Origin: an uncultured Clostridium sp. | GTDB lineage: Bacteria; Bacillota; Clostridia; Clostridiales; Clostridiaceae | Assembly: GCF_934754925.1 (NCBI RefSeq) | Contig: NZ_CAKVJA010000039.1 | Location: forward strand, 1-25,641 | Length of the DNA: 25,641 bases | Direction of reading: 5' to 3' | In this document: positions 23,484 through 25,641 of the stretch, piece after piece | Position numbering within the stretch: position 1 is the stretch's first letter | How the letters are laid out: each line of letters opens with the position of its first letter | Position numbers and translations under genes: made by a program | The notes under the pieces: generated by a model | Told to the model about the DNA's origin: nothing | Database searches by the model: none | What the model saw: only the letters and a program-made list of their open reading frames with translations

Positions 23484-24848
23484 CTATATCTCTCCAGTAT
23501 AAGAAGTGGTTTTATCATTTAGTAAAAGTAGTTTTTTATCGCCAGACAATCCATTAGTTAATGTAGTTCCATAAGGTAATAAAATTTTATTTATTTCATT
23601 ATCAAAAAAACTTATTTGCTCAGAATCTTCTTCTAATAAGTTTAGGTCTATTTTAGGAGTAAGAGCTTTTTTAATTTTTTCATTATCTAAAGGAACACAA
23701 CCAAAATATTTACCACCACAAGTAATAAAGTATTGAGCTCTTTTTATTACTATACCAAGTTTTTTTAAATCTATGAAAGTTAGAGAATTAATTCTACGTG
23801 CGCTAATAATTTTTCTAGCACCTCTAATGCCTATTCCCGGAACACGTATTAACATTTCATATGGGGCTTTGTTTATTTCAACAGGAAATAAGTGAATATT
23901 ATTTAAAGCCCAATTAGTTTTAGGATCAAAATTAATATCTAAATTAGGTTTTTCTTTAGATAATAACTCAGAGGCTTTAAATCCATAAACTCTTAATAGC
24001 CAATCACCTTGATATAATCTATGCTCTCTTAAAGTTGGAGGTGTTTTTAGTACAGGAAGATTTTTATCCTGATTAACTGGAACATATGCAGAATAATAAA
24101 CTCTTTTTAAATCAAATTTATTATAAAGATTTTCAGATAAATTAAGAATATTTAAGTCACTTTCTTTTGTAGCGCCAACTATAAGTTGGGTACTTTGACC
24201 TCCAGGAACAAAAAGAGAGGAATTTTTAAATTTTTTATATTCATACTTATTAGCAATTATATTATTTTTAATAAGTTTCATAGGTCTAAAAATTTCATCT
24301 TTATTTTTTTGAGGAGCAAGTAGTTTTAATGATTGAGAAGAAGGTAATTCTAAATTAACACTCATTCTATCTACTAAAGAACCAGCTTTCTTTATAAGTT
24401 CTTCATCAGCACCAGGAATAGCTTTTAAGTGAATATAACCTCTAAAATTATATTCGTTTCTTAATTTTTCAACTACCTCTGTTAAGCGCTCCATAGTAAA
24501 ATTAGCATTTTTTATTATAGCAGAGCTTAAAAATAAGCCTTCTATATAATTTCGTCTATAAAAGTTAATAGTTAAATCTACAATCTCATTTACTGTAAAT
24601 GATGCTCTTTCTATATCGTTTGATACTCGGTTTATACAATAGGCACAGTCATATATACAGTAATTAGTTAAAAGGATTTTTAAAAGTGATATGCATCTAC
24701 CATCTGGAGTAAAGCTGTGACAAATACCACTTGTTGCTACTGAGCCAATACTACCCTTTTTAGAGTTTCTATTTGAACCAGAAGATGAACAAGAGACATC
24801 GTATTTAGCAGCACTACTTAAAATTCTTAGTTTTTCTGAAATTTCCAT
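23484..24848 (-). CDS. Putative DNA modification/repair radical SAM protein (TIGR03916-type)
   Basis: 454 residues. The [4Fe-4S]/SAM motif is CIYDCAYC (Cys64, Cys68, Cys71), with further cysteines at 20, 43 and 52 in the N-terminal region that is typical of this subfamily. A TIM-barrel part with GYIHLKAIPGAD and VNLELPS follows. Residues about 338-362 (PYEMLIRVPGIGIRGARKIISARR) form a helix-hairpin-helix, a non-specific DNA-binding element. The combination identifies the radical SAM family linked to uracil-DNA glycosylase. Start ATG at 24848 with GGTGA eight bases upstream. First gene of a two-gene minus-strand operon. The promoter has a LexA-type box over its -35. Substrate unknown. Confidence 0.93.
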   Translation of the reverse strand: MEISEKLRILSSAAKYDVSCSSSGSNRNSKKGSIGSVATSGICHSFTPDGRCISLLKILLTNYCIYDCAYCINRVSNDIERASFTVNEIVDLTINFYRRNYIEGLFLSSAIIKNANFTMERLTEVVEKLRNEYNFRGYIHLKAIPGADEELIKKAGSLVDRMSVNLELPSSQSLKLLAPQKNKDEIFRPMKLIKNNIIANKYEYKKFKNSSLFVPGGQSTQLIVGATKESDLNILNLSENLYNKFDLKRVYYSAYVPVNQDKNLPVLKTPPTLREHRLYQGDWLLRVYGFKASELLSKEKPNLDINFDPKTNWALNNIHLFPVEINKAPYEMLIRVPGIGIRGARKIISARRINSLTFIDLKKLGIVIKRAQYFITCGGKYFGCVPLDNEKIKKALTPKIDLNLLEEDSEQISFFDNEINKILLPYGTTLTNGLSGDKKLLLLNDKTTSYTGEI

Positions 24849-24886
24849 ATAAATTCACCAACTTTAATATTTTTGATTTATAATGC

Positions 24887-24916
24887 AAAACTACTTTTTA
24901 TTAAGAAAGTAGTTTT
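24887..24916. other. Leader hairpin upstream of the radical SAM gene
   Basis: AAAACTACTTT (24887-24897) pairs with AAAGTAGTTTT (24906-24916), 11 bp plus two further inner pairs. It lies between the predicted promoter and start of the minus-strand radical SAM gene, 38 bases ahead of the ATG. On plus it has a T5 tail; on minus only TTTT then GC. It could be an attenuator of the minus-strand operon or a terminator against plus-strand readthrough. Confidence 0.6.
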
Positions 24917-24934
24917 TCTATATTATTTAGTATA

Positions 24935-24963
24935 AGTATATATTAAAAATAATATACGAACAA
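24935..24963 (-). promoter_or_regulatory. Promoter of the radical SAM-DUF4130 operon
   Basis: Minus-strand TTGTTC (24958-24963), 17-base spacer, TATACT (24935-24940). The -35 is part of the LexA-type box. Confidence 0.7.
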
Positions 24964-24970
24964 GTGTTCT
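24957..24970. promoter_or_regulatory. LexA/SOS box
   Basis: CGAACAAGTGTTCT fits the Gram-positive LexA (DinR) consensus CGAAC-RNRY-GTTYG at all but the last base, with the full palindromic GAAC-N4-GTTC core. It overlaps the -35 of the minus-strand radical SAM promoter and is about 90 bases upstream of the plus-strand DUF3783 -10. Confidence 0.85.
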
Positions 24971-25056
24971 ACATAAAATTATATTATATTAATAAAACTT
25001 ATTTTAAGTATTAAATAATAATTATTATTATTTAAATATTAAATGAAAGAATTTTA

Positions 25057-25065
25057 TGCTATAAT
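25057..25065 (+). promoter_or_regulatory. Extended -10 promoter of the DUF3783 gene
   Basis: TGCTATAAT (25057-25065), a full TGnTATAAT, 51 bases before the ATG. A second TATAAT lies at 25071-25076. No clear -35. Confidence 0.5.
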
Positions 25066-25116
25066 TAGGTTATAATTTTATTAAAAAGATTGATAAGGAA
25101 AATTGGAGGAGTACAT

Positions 25117-25545
25117 ATGTCATTTGATAAATTAGATATAAAAGATAACAATGCAAGAGATGGAAGAGCTTGTATATTAGTTTGTAATTTAGGAGGAAAA
25201 GAGTTACAAAAGATTAAAAACTGTGCCATGATTTTAGGAATTAGAGATCAAATAATTTTAAATAGTAAAAATGGTAATACAGTTATTAAAGATGTATTAG
25301 ATAATAATATAAACTCAGAATGTGAAGATGGAAGAAAGGAAAGAGCTATAATATTTAACTCAATACCACCTGCAAAGATGAATATATTTATTGAAAATCT
25401 TAAAAAAGTAAGAGTTAATAATGTTCTAAAAGCAGTAGTTACAGAAACTTCAATAGAATGGACTGTTAATGAAGTACTTTCTAATTTACTTGCAGAGCGT
25501 GTTGCTATAAGCAAGGGAGATTTCTCAGATCAACACAGCAAATAA
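25117..25545 (+). CDS. DUF3783 domain protein
   Basis: 142 residues from the ATG at 25117, preceded six bases earlier by GGAGGA (25105-25110); the frame also opens at TTG 25090, but that is less likely. An N-terminal part GRACILVCNLGGKELQKIKNCAMILGIRDQIIL is followed by RAIIFNSIPPAKMNIFIENLKKVRVNNVLKAVVTETSIEWTVNEVLSNLLAERVAI. The second half matches the DUF3783 pattern (F-x-x-x-S-x-x-E-x-x-x-F-L--L, LKAVLTPTN--WT--ELL) as I remember it. No catalytic residues are evident. Soluble, probably cytoplasmic. Divergent from the SOS-controlled radical SAM operon. No terminator seen before the window edge. Confidence 0.7.
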   Translation: MSFDKLDIKDNNARDGRACILVCNLGGKELQKIKNCAMILGIRDQIILNSKNGNTVIKDVLDNNINSECEDGRKERAIIFNSIPPAKMNIFIENLKKVRVNNVLKAVVTETSIEWTVNEVLSNLLAERVAISKGDFSDQHSK

Positions 25546-25641
25546 CATTGCGCACTACATGGATGGAAAAAATGAAATATTTATTTTCCGGGAACGGTGA
25601 AATTTTCGCCTAGAATTTATATCTTTGTTCCATTGAACTTG
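25546..25641. other. Unexplained terminal segment of differing composition
   Basis: About one third G+C by hand count, higher than the flanking intergenic DNA, with CGC, CCGGG and CGCC not otherwise common here. Small inverted repeats are present: GGAAAA/TTTTCC (25564-25588), GGTGAAA/TTTCGCC, and GGAAC/GTTCC enclosing the latter. Short frames on both strands have atypical codons. It may be the end of a repeat or mobile element cut by the window. Confidence 0.3.

Noticed and set aside
25627..25638. GTTCCATTGAAC near the edge as a second SOS box
   Set aside because: The half-sites are in the reverse arrangement (GTTC-N4-GAAC), which LexA does not recognise.

Overview
The window is low-G+C Firmicute DNA, most likely Clostridium sensu stricto (C. 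perfringens/C. tertium-like). The evidence is the very AT-rich codon use, strong AGGAGG-type ribosome binding sites, a fused GshAB, SbcDC, RNase J and U-tract terminators after most units. It reads as chromosome: there is no integrase, transposase, tRNA, rRNA or CRISPR array.

Left part (1-5350): a HAD phosphatase gene on the minus strand diverges from a six-gene thiamin salvage operon, thiD-thiM-tenA-thiT-thiE-thiW. A consensus promoter, a TPP riboswitch and a perfect-stem terminator precede the operon. It recycles pyrimidine and thiazole moieties and imports thiamin and thiazole through two ECF S-components. No de novo genes (thiC, thiG, thiH) are present.

Middle-left (5350-11880): an orphan 63-codon ORF with its own terminator, a small structured intergenic element, the translationally coupled sbcD-sbcC nuclease genes, and a pentapeptide-repeat/ion-channel-like membrane protein. 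The start region of that last gene folds into a long hairpin with the Shine-Dalgarno sequence in its loop and the start codon in its stem.

Middle (11880-13700): the wreck of a xylose/pentose locus. The N-terminus of a xylulokinase is fused by deletion to the C-terminus of a ROK protein, which also carries an internal TGA. An intact transaldolase follows, then a frameshifted and truncated L-fucose-isomerase-like gene.

Middle-right (13700-18723): plsC plus an arsenic-type ArsR regulator, then a MATE exporter overlapping gshAB (glutathione synthesis). A 30-bp near-perfect inverted repeat overlies the -10 box of the MATE-gshAB promoter and is a good candidate operator for the adjacent ArsR.

Right part (18724-25641): a decayed stretch with a 17-bp inverted repeat, then RNase J. 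Next come two phage-flavoured orphans (a YopX-domain protein and a J-domain/pseudokinase-like protein), then the radical SAM/DUF4130 'DNA repair' gene pair and a DUF3783 protein. The radical SAM promoter contains a textbook Gram-positive LexA (SOS) box overlapping its -35, which links this little-studied pair to the DNA-damage response. The last ~95 bases are compositionally different and unexplained.
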